A stretch of 64,000 bases of DNA from Flavobacterium flavigenum (GCF_027111255.2 NZ_CP114285.2:310001-374000); one strand, 5' to 3'; positions 18,732 to 28,743 are shown, counted from the first letter of the stretch. Made by a program: numbers and translations. The notes: generated by a model not told the origin, from the letters alone.

Positions 18732-21700
18732 ATGAAAAAACAATACTTTATGTTCTTGTTACTGATGCTCTTTTCAGTAATAGGATTTTCACAAACAACT
18801 GTGAAAATTGAAGCTGAAAGTTATAATTTAAATTCTGGTGCGAAATCAGAAAATAATGCTGCACTTTCCGGAGGGAAGAATGTTGGGTATATTAAAAATA
18901 ATACCTGGATTAGTTTCACCGGACATGTATTTAATCAATATGACACCAGTTTCAATTTTTTAGCAGCAGGAGCAACGGGAGGAACTATTGAGGTACGATT
19001 GGATTCGGCTGCCGGAACTCTAATCGGAACGGCAACAGTAAGCGGATCCACCGGATATACCGATTACAAAAAGTTTTCGACTGCTATCACACCTACAACC
19101 GGTACGCATGATCTGTATCTGGTTTTTAAGCATCCAACCAATACTGGTTACCTGTTCAATATCGATTATTTAGAAAAAGTTACTACTATTCCGGGTGCAA
19201 TTACTTATGCCTTGATAACCAATGCTAGTCCTGCATCTTCAGGTACCGTTTCATTGAACCCTGCGGGAACCAATTTTGCTGAGGGAACTGCTATTACAGT
19301 AACCGCAAATAAAAACTTTGGATATAATTTTGTTCGATGGACAGATGGTAACGGGAATCCTGTTTCAACGGCAAATCCATATACTTTTACGATTAATTCA
19401 AATACTACTCTTGTTGCAGAATATGCATTAGTTACTACCTATACCTTAAACGTAAATGTTGCAGGAGCATTTGGTTTAGGCGAATATACAGTTTCTCCGG
19501 CTGGTAAAGATGGTGCATTCTCTGTTTACGAAACAGGAACAAATGTTACGATTACAGCGGTTGAAAATGATATTATTAAATTCAATAACTGGTCAGACGG
19601 ATCAACAGCGTTAAGTACTTCGGTAACAATGACTGAAAACAAAACTATCACGGGTACTTATGACAATGCAGCATTTATTGCGGGCTGGACATTTAAAAAT
19701 GATCAGTATGCAAATCCAAGAATTGCCGAATTATATTCGAAAGTTGAAAACAAACCGGAGTTATCTGCTTATAATGTAACAGATAATGTGTTTGCACCTA
19801 ACGTTAGACTTCAAAACAGAGGTGGAAAAAACGGTTTTTGTGTCTGGAATACAATCAGAGGCGATTTTTTCTATTTAATGACCTCTTTTTCAACTGTTGG
19901 ATATAAAAATATTACTATTTCATCAGGGCTTATTGGGTATTATTATGGCTGTGACGAATGGACATTTCAATATTCGCTTGATGGTGTGAACTTTCAAAAC
20001 ATTTCTGCTTTAACTACTATAAATACAGGTTCGGTTACGCCAATTGGAGGAATATTACCGGTTGATGCAGAAGGAAAAGAAAAAATATATCTTAGATGGT
20101 TTCCTAATGTTAACGGACCAAAACACGGAAGTGCAGCTGATGTAACAGCAACGGTTTTATCAAATGTTATGATTAAGGCGGAAGAAGTTTTAGTTTCAGA
20201 TGCAGTTGCTCCAGTACTCTTGTCTTCGCTTCCTGCAAATGCTTCGACTACTGCTGGTGCAAGCGGAAACATTATCCTTAATTATGATGAAAAAGTTAAA
20301 TTAGGCACTGGATTAGCAATATTGAACGGAAAAAATTTAACGGCGGAATTTGTCAATAAAACGTTAAAATTCAGCTATTTCGGTTTAGATTATAACACAC
20401 AATATACTTTCAGCCTACCAGCCGGATTAGTTACCGATCTTTCAGGCAATAATGCTCAGGCAGTGAATCTGACATTTAAAACAATAGAAAAGCCAATTCC
20501 TGCAAAACGTGTATTTAATTTAATTGTTGATGCAAACGCAACAGCAGATCAAATAGCTTCAGGAAAATATGTAAAAACCATTGCAGAGGCATTTAATGCA
20601 GCACCTTCCAATTCATCAGCCAGATTTTTGGTACTGATCACTAACGGAACTTATAATTTGGGTGGCGATGGTACAAATCCACAAGGAATTGTACTTCAGC
20701 TTCCGTCAGGAAAAAATAATGTGTCCTTAATTGCGCAATCAAAAGATAAAGTGATTTTTCAGGGAAATCCAGGATGGGGAATAAAGAATGCGGTCCTTTC
20801 AATTGAAGCCAATGATTTATACATGGAAAATATTACCATTGAACACAAAGACGGAATCACAACATCGGGTCAGAGACCTGCATTAAATCCGGCCGGTGAC
20901 CGAAATGTTTATAATGGAATCAGACTCAGAAGCAGACAAGATACTCAGGTTACAGGCGGAGACAGAAGTTTTTACTACAAGTCAACAATAGAAGGCGATG
21001 TAGATTTTATTTGCGGAGGCGGAACACATTGGTTTGAAGAGTGTAAATTAGTTTCAGTTGCAAGTGGTTATTTAGTTGCTCCAAATCACACTGCTGATGT
21101 TCAGTACGGATATATTTTTAATAACAATACGATTACTGCGACAACCAGTTATTATTTAGGACGTCCCTGGCAAAATGCACCAAGAGCTGTTTATTTGAAT
21201 ACCATAATGGTAAATGAACCAAATACGCTAGGCTGGGCAAGTATGGGAACTTTACCGGCACTTTTTGCAGAATACAATAGCATAAATGGAAACGGGATAG
21301 CCGTTAATACATCAAATAGAACCAACACATTTACAGTTAGTGGTGTTGCTCAGACAGGAAATTATAATCCAGTTTTGACTAAAGCACAAGCAGATCAATA
21401 CACTATAGAGAATGTTTTAAGCGGTACAGACAAATGGGATCCGCGTTTGGTGGTGGAACAAATTAGTGCTCCAGCTAACCTTTTGAATCTTGGAAACAAC
21501 ACGCTAAAATGGGACGATAATAAATACGCTATTTGTTATGTTGTAAGCAGAGATGGTAAAGTACTAGCTATTACAACAGATGCCACTTATGTTGATACTA
21601 CCGCAGCAGGAGGAAATTATATATATATGGTACAGGCTGTTAGTGAATACGGTGGTTTAAGCGCTATTAGTACTTTCGGTACTTTGGGTTTAGGTACAAA

Positions 21701-21950
21701 TAATAAACCAAAAGAAATAAGTGCATATCCAATACCTACAAATAATATTGTCAATCTAACATTGCCTGAAGGAATTGGAAGCGTCAATTACGAAGTGTAT
21801 TCGATTCTGGGACAAAAGGTAAAACAAGGTGTTTTCACAGCTAACACAAGCCGATCAATAGATTTGAGCATGTTGACATCTGGTGTCTACCTTATTAATA
21901 TAAAAAATACAGAAGGAACTGCTTACAAAGTGAAAGTGATTAAAAATTAG
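18732..21950 (+). CDS. Multi-domain secreted pectinesterase (CBM6-like, repeat, Big_5, CE8, T9SS tail)
   Basis: This 1072-residue enzyme removes methyl esters from pectin and is exported by the type IX system. Domains in order: signal peptide (ends IGFSQT); CBM6/35-like carbohydrate-binding module (about 22-150, KIEAESYNL); two bacterial-repeat modules (about 160-320, FVRWTDGNG and FNNWSDGS); a module near 320-460; Big_5 Ig-like domain (about 470-570). The CE8 catalytic beta-helix follows (about 575-890) with RSRQDTQV, GDVDFICGGG and YYLGRPWQNAPRAV. Then come an FN3-like linker and a T9SS type A tail (about 990-1072, SAYPIPTNNIVNLTLP). The usual CE8 DFIFG is DFICG here. The N-terminal half is paralogous to the next gene product. 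Confidence 0.93.
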   Translation: MKKQYFMFLLLMLFSVIGFSQTTVKIEAESYNLNSGAKSENNAALSGGKNVGYIKNNTWISFTGHVFNQYDTSFNFLAAGATGGTIEVRLDSAAGTLIGTATVSGSTGYTDYKKFSTAITPTTGTHDLYLVFKHPTNTGYLFNIDYLEKVTTIPGAITYALITNASPASSGTVSLNPAGTNFAEGTAITVTANKNFGYNFVRWTDGNGNPVSTANPYTFTINSNTTLVAEYALVTTYTLNVNVAGAFGLGEYTVSPAGKDGAFSVYETGTNVTITAVENDIIKFNNWSDGSTALSTSVTMTENKTITGTYDNAAFIAGWTFKNDQYANPRIAELYSKVENKPELSAYNVTDNVFAPNVRLQNRGGKNGFCVWNTIRGDFFYLMTSFSTVGYKNITISSGLIGYYYGCDEWTFQYSLDGVNFQNISALTTINTGSVTPIGGILPVDAEGKEKIYLRWFPNVNGPKHGSAADVTATVLSNVMIKAEEVLVSDAVAPVLLSSLPANASTTAGASGNIILNYDEKVKLGTGLAILNGKNLTAEFVNKTLKFSYFGLDYNTQYTFSLPAGLVTDLSGNNAQAVNLTFKTIEKPIPAKRVFNLIVDANATADQIASGKYVKTIAEAFNAAPSNSSARFLVLITNGTYNLGGDGTNPQGIVLQLPSGKNNVSLIAQSKDKVIFQGNPGWGIKNAVLSIEANDLYMENITIEHKDGITTSGQRPALNPAGDRNVYNGIRLRSRQDTQVTGGDRSFYYKSTIEGDVDFICGGGTHWFEECKLVSVASGYLVAPNHTADVQYGYIFNNNTITATTSYYLGRPWQNAPRAVYLNTIMVNEPNTLGWASMGTLPALFAEYNSINGNGIAVNTSNRTNTFTVSGVAQTGNYNPVLTKAQADQYTIENVLSGTDKWDPRLVVEQISAPANLLNLGNNTLKWDDNKYAICYVVSRDGKVLAITTDATYVDTTAAGGNYIYMVQAVSEYGGLSAISTFGTLGLGTNNKPKEISAYPIPTNNIVNLTLPEGIGSVNYEVYSILGQKVKQGVFTANTSRSIDLSMLTSGVYLINIKNTEGTAYKVKVIKN

Positions 21951-21986
21951 TGAATCAGACAGACTATTTAACCATATTTAACCAAA

Positions 21987-24569
21987 ATGAAAAAACAATA
22001 TTTTATTTCCGTAATACTGATTTTCTTTTCAGTAATAGGATTTTCGCAAACAGTTCAGCGAATTGAAGCTGAAACTTATGATGCTTTTAATGGAGTATCG
22101 ATAGAAACAAATGCTGCTCTATCCGGTGGTAAGAATATCGGAAATTGTAAAAATGGATATTGGATTAAATTCACAGGACATGTTTTTAGTGAATATGATA
22201 CCCGTTTTGACATCGCAGCAGCCAGCAGAACGCAAACAGGGTCGCCAGCAATTGGGACTTTGGCCGGTACTGTTGAAATAAGAATAGATGCAGTTGCCGG
22301 TACTTTAATTGGTACAGCCAACATCAATACTACTTCTACTGGAAACTGGACAACGTATCAAATTTTTCCTGTTGGTATAGCCCAAACTATAGGTACACAT
22401 GATTTGTATTTCGTATTTAAACCTGTCACTGGAAATAACTATGTAGGCAATTTTGATTATTTTGAAAAAGTGACCAATAACACCAATGGAGCGATGTATA
22501 ATTTGGCAACTAATGTGAGTCCGGCTTCATCGGGAACTATAACTGCGAGTCATCCTGGAAGCCAGTTTGTTGAAGGGACTCAAATTACCCTGACAGCAAC
22601 TCCTAACTTTGGTTATAGTTTTGTACGTTGGGTGGATGGTAATGGAACACCTACTTCAACAGCTAATCCGGTTACTTTTGCTATTGCTGCAAATAGTACT
22701 TATGTAGCAGAATTTAAAGCGGTTAATACCTATACTATTTCATATGTAAACGCAATCGACGGTTCGCCATTAACAGGTTTAACTCCAACAGCATTTACCG
22801 AAGTGACATCAGTAAATTTACCTGTCCCAACTCTGCTCGGCTATGCGTTCTACGGTTGGTCCACATCACCGACAGTACCGAACACCATTAAAAAAATTGA
22901 AACAACCTCCACTGGTAATCAGGTATTTTATGCTTTTTGGGGTGTCACAGGAGGAAATGAAAAAGGCACACCTGCTTTCCCGGGAGCAGAAGGTTATGGT
23001 AAATATGTTACCGGAGGCCGTGGCGGAAAGGTTATTTATGTAACCAATTTAAATGACTCAGGAACAGGTTCCCTTCGTGCTGCAATAGCGCAGAATGGCC
23101 CTAGGATTGTTGTTTTTAAAGTATCAGGTACGATTAAACTGGAAAGTGAACTGAGTATTACTGACAATATTACAATCGCCGGACAAACAGCGCCGGGCGG
23201 AGGAATTACCCTTAGAGATTATAATGTGAAGGTAAGAGGTAATAATATCATTGTTCGCTATTTACGTTTTAGAATGGGAGATGTCAAAAATGTAGAGAAT
23301 GATGCATTGGGTGGGCGTTTCCAAAAAAATATTATTGTAGATCATTGTTCGATGAGCTGGTCAACAGATGAATGTGTTTCTTTTTATCAAAATGAAAATT
23401 TTACGCTTCAATGGTGTATTATTTCCGAAAGTCTTCGAAATTCTGTTCACGATAAAGGTGCTCACGGATATGGTGGTGTATGGGGAGGAAGAAACGCTTC
23501 GTTTCACCATAACTTATTGGCTCACCATGATAGCCGTAACCCAAGACTCGGAGAATATGCAAATGATCCTTTTGCTCTGACTGATTTACTGGATATACGC
23601 AATAATGTAATTTACAACTGGGGTGGTAACAGTTGTTACGGGGGGGATGCTATGAATGTAAATTTGGTAAATAATTACTGGAAGCCAGGCCCTGGAACTT
23701 CTAATTCTACTAAAGAACGTATTTTGTCAACAGGAAGAAGTCTTGATGCAACATCGCCATTATATGGAATCTGGGGTAAATATTATGTAGATGGAAATTA
23801 TGTGAACGGTTCTGCAAGAGCTACTCAGGATAACTGGACATATGGCGTATTTAATCAGTTTCACAGCAGTCAGTTACCGGTAACGGAAGCTAACAAACAG
23901 GATTTAAAAATTGAAACGCCGCATCCTTTTGCAGAGATTACCACACACAATGCCACAAAAGCTTACGAATTGGTATTAGACTTTGCCGGAGCAAATTTAT
24001 TCAGGGATGCTGTCGATTTAAGAGCTGTTGGTGACACAAGATCCGGAACCGCATCTATCATGAATGGCGGTAACGGAAGTACAAATGGATATATTGACAC
24101 TCAGACTGCTGCCGGTGGATGGCCGGAATTGCCTACTGCAGCTGCACCTGATGATACGGATGGAGATGGTATGCCGGATGCATGGGAAACCGAAAAAGGT
24201 TTAAATCCTGCCAATATTGCCGATGGAAATTTCAAAACACTGGACACAGAATATACCAACATTGAAGTTTACATCAACAGCATTGTAAAACAAATAACAG
24301 ATACTCAAAACGGAACTCTTGGTGTACCTGAATATGTGAATAAAAGCAATTTGTTCTATGCTTATCCAACAGTTGGTAAAAATAAAATAACGCTGAAATC
24401 ATTTGTTGATAATGATAGTGTGTCATTCATTAATCTTGCCGGGCTTGTTGTAAAACAAATTGATACAACGAATCTGGAAACCACTATTTCTATAAGTGAT
24501 TTGTCTGATGGAATTTACATTATCAAAAGCTTAAAAACTGGATTGACGATCAGAATAATCGTTAAATAA
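21987..24569 (+). CDS. Multi-domain secreted pectate lyase (CBM6-like, repeats, PL1, T9SS tail)
   Basis: This 860-residue pectate lyase cuts de-esterified homogalacturonan by beta-elimination. Domains: signal peptide (ends IGFSQT, almost the same as the preceding protein), CBM6/35-like module (about 22-155), an InlB-type repeat (about 165-240, FVRWVDGNG) and a Listeria-repeat-like module (about 245-325, LLGYAFYGWSTSP). The PL1 beta-helix (about 330-700) opens with AFPGAEGYGKYVTGGRGGKV and includes DHCSMSWSTDECVSFYQ and SLRNSVHDKG. An acidic calcium-type motif DDTDGDGMPDAWE lies about 715-735, and the T9SS sorting tail is at about 780-860. It lies 36 bases after the pectinesterase gene, and both are likely surface-released together. 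Confidence 0.93.
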   Translation: MKKQYFISVILIFFSVIGFSQTVQRIEAETYDAFNGVSIETNAALSGGKNIGNCKNGYWIKFTGHVFSEYDTRFDIAAASRTQTGSPAIGTLAGTVEIRIDAVAGTLIGTANINTTSTGNWTTYQIFPVGIAQTIGTHDLYFVFKPVTGNNYVGNFDYFEKVTNNTNGAMYNLATNVSPASSGTITASHPGSQFVEGTQITLTATPNFGYSFVRWVDGNGTPTSTANPVTFAIAANSTYVAEFKAVNTYTISYVNAIDGSPLTGLTPTAFTEVTSVNLPVPTLLGYAFYGWSTSPTVPNTIKKIETTSTGNQVFYAFWGVTGGNEKGTPAFPGAEGYGKYVTGGRGGKVIYVTNLNDSGTGSLRAAIAQNGPRIVVFKVSGTIKLESELSITDNITIAGQTAPGGGITLRDYNVKVRGNNIIVRYLRFRMGDVKNVENDALGGRFQKNIIVDHCSMSWSTDECVSFYQNENFTLQWCIISESLRNSVHDKGAHGYGGVWGGRNASFHHNLLAHHDSRNPRLGEYANDPFALTDLLDIRNNVIYNWGGNSCYGGDAMNVNLVNNYWKPGPGTSNSTKERILSTGRSLDATSPLYGIWGKYYVDGNYVNGSARATQDNWTYGVFNQFHSSQLPVTEANKQDLKIETPHPFAEITTHNATKAYELVLDFAGANLFRDAVDLRAVGDTRSGTASIMNGGNGSTNGYIDTQTAAGGWPELPTAAAPDDTDGDGMPDAWETEKGLNPANIADGNFKTLDTEYTNIEVYINSIVKQITDTQNGTLGVPEYVNKSNLFYAYPTVGKNKITLKSFVDNDSVSFINLAGLVVKQIDTTNLETTISISDLSDGIYIIKSLKTGLTIRIIVK

Positions 24570-24691
24570 GTTTTCAAATTCAGGGATTGTTATTGGCATT
24601 AGGATGACAATAATAGTCCCTTTTTTTAATAATGCCTTAAGTAAAAACTCAATTTATAGCTGTTTCTTTGCTTAAGAGATGAATAAAAAAG

Positions 24692-25681
24692 ATGAGATTA
24701 TTTGATAAAACTGTTTTAGGAATGTCTTTTTTTCTGTGCTTCCAGATTTGGTCTCAGGATAGTGTGCTTGTTATTCCAAAGGATACTTCCTATAATGCGG
24801 CCAATGAATTCAGGAAAAACAAAAAACGTTTTCCTGAAATAAAAATTGCCAAAGACATATTACCTGCCGGAGTTGCAGAACACAGACAGTTAGTTTATGC
24901 AACATTAAAAAAAACGCCATTTGGAGACAGGGATTTACATGCCGATGTTTTTTCTCCAAAAAAGCCAGGCAAATACCCCGCTTTGATTATGATTCATGGT
25001 GGTGGATGGAAATCGGGAGATAAAGCATTACAAATTCCGATGGCACAAAAATTAGCAGCCAAAGGCATTGTAACGATATGTGTAGAATACCAGCTTTCGA
25101 TGGAAGCAAAATATCCTGCAGCAGTTTATAATATCAAATCAGCGGTAAGATGGGCTAGGGCAAATGCAGAAAAGTATGGGATTGATCCAAATAAAATTGC
25201 CATTTCTGGATGTTCAGCCGGGGGACAGCTGGCTATGCTCGTTGGACTTACAAACGGTGTAGTGTCTAAAGAAGGCGAGCATGGTAATTTAGGCTTTTCA
25301 AGTGAGATAAACGCTATCGTTGATATCGACGGAGTTGTCGATTTTATGGCACCTTCTTCTCTTAATTTAAACAGAAAACCAAATTCACCTGATGTAGAGT
25401 GGCTGGGAGGTACTTTCGTAGAAAAACCTGAAGTATGGAAAGACGCTTCCAGTATTTTTTGGGCAAATGAAAAGTCTTGTCCCATATTATTTATCAATAG
25501 CGGTTATTCCAGATTTCATGCAGGCCAGGATGAGCTAATCGGAATGATGAACGAATGGGAAATATACACCGAGGTCTATAAATTTGATGTAAAAATTCAT
25601 CCTTTCTGGCTGTTTGAACCCTGGGTAGATCCTACTGTAAATCACATCTATAACTTTTTAATTAAAAATTTAAATAAATAA
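24692..25681 (+). CDS. Alpha/beta hydrolase, probable pectin-associated carbohydrate esterase
   Basis: The 329-residue secreted alpha/beta-hydrolase has a signal peptide ending QIWSQD. Motifs are IMIHGGGWKSGD (oxyanion HGGG), the nucleophile elbow ISGCSAGGQLAML (GxSxG, Ser about 173) and VDIDGVVDFM. The fold resembles BD-FAE and other acetyl/feruloyl esterases in glycan loci. With CE12 and CE8 neighbours, removal of acetyl groups from pectin is likely but the exact ester is inferred. Its stop codon overlaps the next start by one base (TAATG), indicating translational coupling. Confidence 0.85.
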   Translation: MRLFDKTVLGMSFFLCFQIWSQDSVLVIPKDTSYNAANEFRKNKKRFPEIKIAKDILPAGVAEHRQLVYATLKKTPFGDRDLHADVFSPKKPGKYPALIMIHGGGWKSGDKALQIPMAQKLAAKGIVTICVEYQLSMEAKYPAAVYNIKSAVRWARANAEKYGIDPNKIAISGCSAGGQLAMLVGLTNGVVSKEGEHGNLGFSSEINAIVDIDGVVDFMAPSSLNLNRKPNSPDVEWLGGTFVEKPEVWKDASSIFWANEKSCPILFINSGYSRFHAGQDELIGMMNEWEIYTEVYKFDVKIHPFWLFEPWVDPTVNHIYNFLIKNLNK

Positions 25682-26496
25682 TGAAATCAAAATTTGCAAT
25701 CTCTATTTTTTGTGTTGCTGCAAGCCTTATGATTATGGCTTTCACTACAAAGAAATCCAATGTAACAACGATTTATTTAATTGGTGATTCTACTATGGCT
25801 GATTATGCCAATAATTATGAACCGGGAAAAGATTATATGAAAACGAGATATCCGGTTACGGGCTGGGGACAGGTTTTTCAACCATTTTTTGTCAAGGATA
25901 GCTTGAAAAATATAAAGAATCTGATAAAATCAGATAGCGTTTTTGTTGATGACCGTGCAAGAGGAGGAAGAAGCACAAGAACTTTTTTTCAGGAAGGGCG
26001 CTGGAGATCGGTATATGAAAATCTTAAAAAAGGAGATCTTGTTATCATGCAGTTTGGTCATAATGACGGGGCAGCAGATAAAACAGAAAGATATGTAGAT
26101 GTTGAAGGCTACAAAGAATTTTTAAGACTTTTTGTATCTCAGACGCGAGAAAAAGGAGCTACTCCAATTATCCTGACACCTGTAGCCAGAAATTTTCCGT
26201 GGAAAGAAAATGTTTTAAATGATGTTCACGGAGAATACGACAAAGCGCCAAAAGATGTTGCTGCTGAAATGAAAGTGCCTTTAATAGATTTGAACAAAGC
26301 CTCAAGAGAATTTTTTACCAAAAAAGGAAAAGATTTTGTATCTGAAAATTATTTTATGAATTTACCTGCAGGAAAATACGAAGCGTATCCCGAAGGTCAA
26401 AAAGACAATACCCATTTCCAAACCAAAGGAGGAATAGAAGTAGCGAGACTTGTCTTTGAAGGGATGAAGCAATTGAATTCTAATATTAAAAAATAA
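25681..26496 (+). CDS. CE12 rhamnogalacturonan acetylesterase (SGNH hydrolase)
   Basis: The 271-residue SGNH/GDSL esterase shows block I YLIGDSTMADY (Ser about 38), a block II-like GRSTRTFF, block III MQFGHND, and a C-terminal DNTHFQTKGG with the catalytic Asp/His. These are the hallmarks of CE12, which deacetylates galacturonic acid in RG-I or homogalacturonan. An N-terminal hydrophobic signal is present. The gene overlaps both neighbours by single bases (TAATG at each end), so three genes are translated as a coupled block. Confidence 0.93.
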   Translation: MKSKFAISIFCVAASLMIMAFTTKKSNVTTIYLIGDSTMADYANNYEPGKDYMKTRYPVTGWGQVFQPFFVKDSLKNIKNLIKSDSVFVDDRARGGRSTRTFFQEGRWRSVYENLKKGDLVIMQFGHNDGAADKTERYVDVEGYKEFLRLFVSQTREKGATPIILTPVARNFPWKENVLNDVHGEYDKAPKDVAAEMKVPLIDLNKASREFFTKKGKDFVSENYFMNLPAGKYEAYPEGQKDNTHFQTKGGIEVARLVFEGMKQLNSNIKK

Positions 26497-27518
26497 TGAA
26501 TAAGATTACTGTTTTAAAATACATTCTGCTATGCCTGATTGTTTCTCAATCTCTTTTTGCACAAACCTCAAAACCTAAAAAAAGCAAATACAATATTGTC
26601 GTGGCACAAGATGGAAGCGGTAATTATAAAACGGTTCAGGAAGCATTTGACGCTGTTCCAAAATTAAAGTCAGAACGCACTGTAATTTTTGTAAAAAACG
26701 GAACCTATAAAGAAGTTGTAACTTTAGAAACCGATAAAAACAACATCACTTTGATTGGAGAAGATGTAGAGAAAGTGATTATCACTTACGATAATTATTC
26801 CAGCAAAATAAATCCGGTAACCAATAAAGGATATGGTACTAGCAACTCTTCGACCTGTTTTATAATCGGTACAGGATTTTATGCCAAAAACATAACTTTT
26901 GAAAATGCTTCAGGTCCGGTAGGTCAGGCATTAGCGATTAATATTCAAGGAGATAAAGCTATATTTCAGAACTGTAAATTTTTAGGTTTTCAGGATACTA
27001 TGTATGGAGCAGATGGGCGCCAATATTTCAGGGATTGTTATATAGAAGGCTCGACAGATTTTATCTTTGGAAGTTCTACCACATTTTTTGATAATTGTAC
27101 TTTACATACCAAAGGCGGCAGTGCAATTACGGCAGCTTCTACCAAAGAATATGTCAATTTTGGCTATGTATTCAGCAATTGTAAAATTACCGGAACCGGA
27201 AGCCACATCACTACGTTGGGAAGACCATGGAGACCTTATGCTGCTGTAGTTTTTATAAATACAGAAATGTCTGATGCCATAAAACCAGCAGGCTGGAATA
27301 ACTGGGGTAAAGTAGAAAATGAAGCTACAGCCAGATATAGCGAATACAATTCTTCGGGAATTGGTGCTTATCCAAATGAAAGGGTAAGCTGGATTAAAAA
27401 ATTAACAGCAAATCAGGCAAAGTTATATAAAGTAAAAAATGTTTTAAAAACAACGTATTCAAATCCTCCGTTTGTTGATAATTGGAATCCGAATAAAGTA
27501 ATTGATTTATACAAATAG
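26496..27518 (+). CDS. CE8 pectinesterase, second copy
   Basis: The 340-residue pectin methylesterase has a signal peptide ending LFAQTS, then the beta-helix opening VAQDGSGNYKTVQEAFDAVP. Catalytic motifs are GQALAINIQGDKA, FLGFQDTMYG (first Asp), GSTDFIFGSSTTFF (second Asp) and TLGRPWRPYAAV. Unlike the first CE8 of the locus it has no binding modules or T9SS tail, so it probably works in the periplasm or on oligosaccharides, while the larger enzyme works outside the cell. It is the last intact gene of the pectin locus. Confidence 0.95.
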   Translation: MNKITVLKYILLCLIVSQSLFAQTSKPKKSKYNIVVAQDGSGNYKTVQEAFDAVPKLKSERTVIFVKNGTYKEVVTLETDKNNITLIGEDVEKVIITYDNYSSKINPVTNKGYGTSNSSTCFIIGTGFYAKNITFENASGPVGQALAINIQGDKAIFQNCKFLGFQDTMYGADGRQYFRDCYIEGSTDFIFGSSTTFFDNCTLHTKGGSAITAASTKEYVNFGYVFSNCKITGTGSHITTLGRPWRPYAAVVFINTEMSDAIKPAGWNNWGKVENEATARYSEYNSSGIGAYPNERVSWIKKLTANQAKLYKVKNVLKTTYSNPPFVDNWNPNKVIDLYK

Positions 27519-27522
27519 AATT

Positions 27523-27833
27523 ATGAAAATATCCCAAAAAAAATAAGATCTGCCTTTGCAATTTTGCTTATTATTTTATCAGTGCCGACTTCATTTGCCC
27601 AAAAGCAAAGAATAGTGCAGGATCTATCCAATAATGACTGGAAGCTTTGGCTGGATCCAATGGCGCAATGGCAAAATGATGTATTGTTTACTCCTTCGGT
27701 TGATATTAAAAAATTACCTGTCAATCTTCCAACTGGTGGCTGGCAGGCACTTCAAAAGCTCATTTGCGACGAATGTTACTTCCAAATGAAAAAATTAAAC
27801 GGTGGCTCTAGTAATTATAATAATCGTGTTTAA
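27523..27833 (+). pseudogene. Truncated and frameshifted N-terminal stub of a glycosidase gene
   Basis: An ATG at 27523, 4 bases after the CE8 stop, reads MKISQKK and then stops (27544-27546) just after a run of eight A. One extra A would join it to the next frame: a signal peptide (FAILLIILSVPTSFAQKQR) followed by DWKLWLDPMAQWQNDVLFTP and LPVNLPTGGWQAL. That start resembles large glycoside hydrolases with a sugar-binding jelly-roll, possibly GH2-like. Homology seems to stop near 27760; the tail to 27833 reads like unrelated DNA. This is probably the former last gene of the locus, cut by the incoming island. Confidence 0.7.
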
Positions 27834-27838
27834 GTCCA

Positions 27839-27883
27839 GCTCTCGGAAGTGTTCTTATAAAAATGTTGTTCGAACGTCTCTGA
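27839..27883 (+). repeat. Direct repeat P, left copy, at the edge of an accessory block
   Basis: The element from gctctcggaagtgttcttat to cgaacgtctctga recurs at 33431-33474 and in altered form at 33479-33522. The copies share CTCTC-GAAGTGTT near the start and GTCTCTGA at the end. Together they bracket a 5.5-kb block of accessory genes next to a serine recombinase remnant, as old attachment or recombination sites would. Confidence 0.65.
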
Positions 27884-28140
27884 CTCGCACCTTTTTTATG
27901 GTCAAGTTTCGGGGATATAGTTTCGGGGAGTTAAAAAAATCTACAGAATCTAAATGTTGAAGGGTAGGAGGTAACTAAATATCGTTTTAATGTTTTGTAA
28001 TCTTTTTTGGTTATTTTTGAAATGTATAAAACGAATAAAACATTCGTATATACACCCAATTTTGGGTAGATCGGCGCTACTTTGTAGCGTATATAAATAA
28101 GTTATGTGCCATTTTGCTTTAACCCACAACCTTTAGAATA

Positions 28141-28734
28141 ATGAAAAAACTTTTTCTTATTACTTTACTTATTACAAATTTGGCGATTAGTCAAAATAAA
28201 CAAGAAATCACTTTTGAAGAAAATTACAATAAATTAATTGAAAATCTTTCCAACGAAAATTGGGACGATGCAAATAAACTTACCTATGAGTTATTGACAT
28301 CAACTGAAAAAGTTGATACCATGCGGACTGAAAAAAAGGTACTTCGATATATTTATATTTATACCACAGCTGGATTATTAAATAGTCAGAAATTAACAAA
28401 AGATCAAGCTATTGATAAAGTGAAATTCTTAAAGTCGAAAGAAATGAGAATGCCAGCGCATCCATTTAATAGCAAATGCTATGTCAACTGTACACATTTA
28501 AAAGAAGATGAAAAGGACACTTTTTTTACTGGTGTCAATAATACTGCAGGAACCCAAATATTCTCTTTTGAATATGTAAAAATTAAAGAAGGCATCAAGG
28601 AATCATCAACTGAACTCGAAGGAAAATATATTGCATTAGAGGGTGTACTAAATGAAATCTCGGTGGAAGGAAATATGCTTCCCAGATTTAAATTAAAATT
28701 TATCAATGGAAAATACAATCTGGAAAATCCATGA
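28141..28734 (+). CDS. Cassette 1 gene: exported protein of unknown function
   Basis: The 197-residue product has a signal peptide (MKKLFLITLLITNLAIS, then QNKQ) and no family I recognise. The first half is helical and charged (NYNKLIENLSNENWDDANKL), the second half has beta patterns. Two Cys (about 115 and 119, in SKCYVNCTHL) could pair or bind metal. The gene starts 40 bases after the cassette's start core and ends 9 bases before its attC-like site, so it is the payload of cassette 1. Confidence 0.75.
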   Translation: MKKLFLITLLITNLAISQNKQEITFEENYNKLIENLSNENWDDANKLTYELLTSTEKVDTMRTEKKVLRYIYIYTTAGLLNSQKLTKDQAIDKVKFLKSKEMRMPAHPFNSKCYVNCTHLKEDEKDTFFTGVNNTAGTQIFSFEYVKIKEGIKESSTELEGKYIALEGVLNEISVEGNMLPRFKLKFINGKYNLENP

Positions 28735-28743
28735 AAAAAAACG

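Noticed and set aside
22843..23580. Short plus-strand ORFs inside the pectate lyase gene
   Set aside because: They are alternative-frame shadows of the PL1 coding region.
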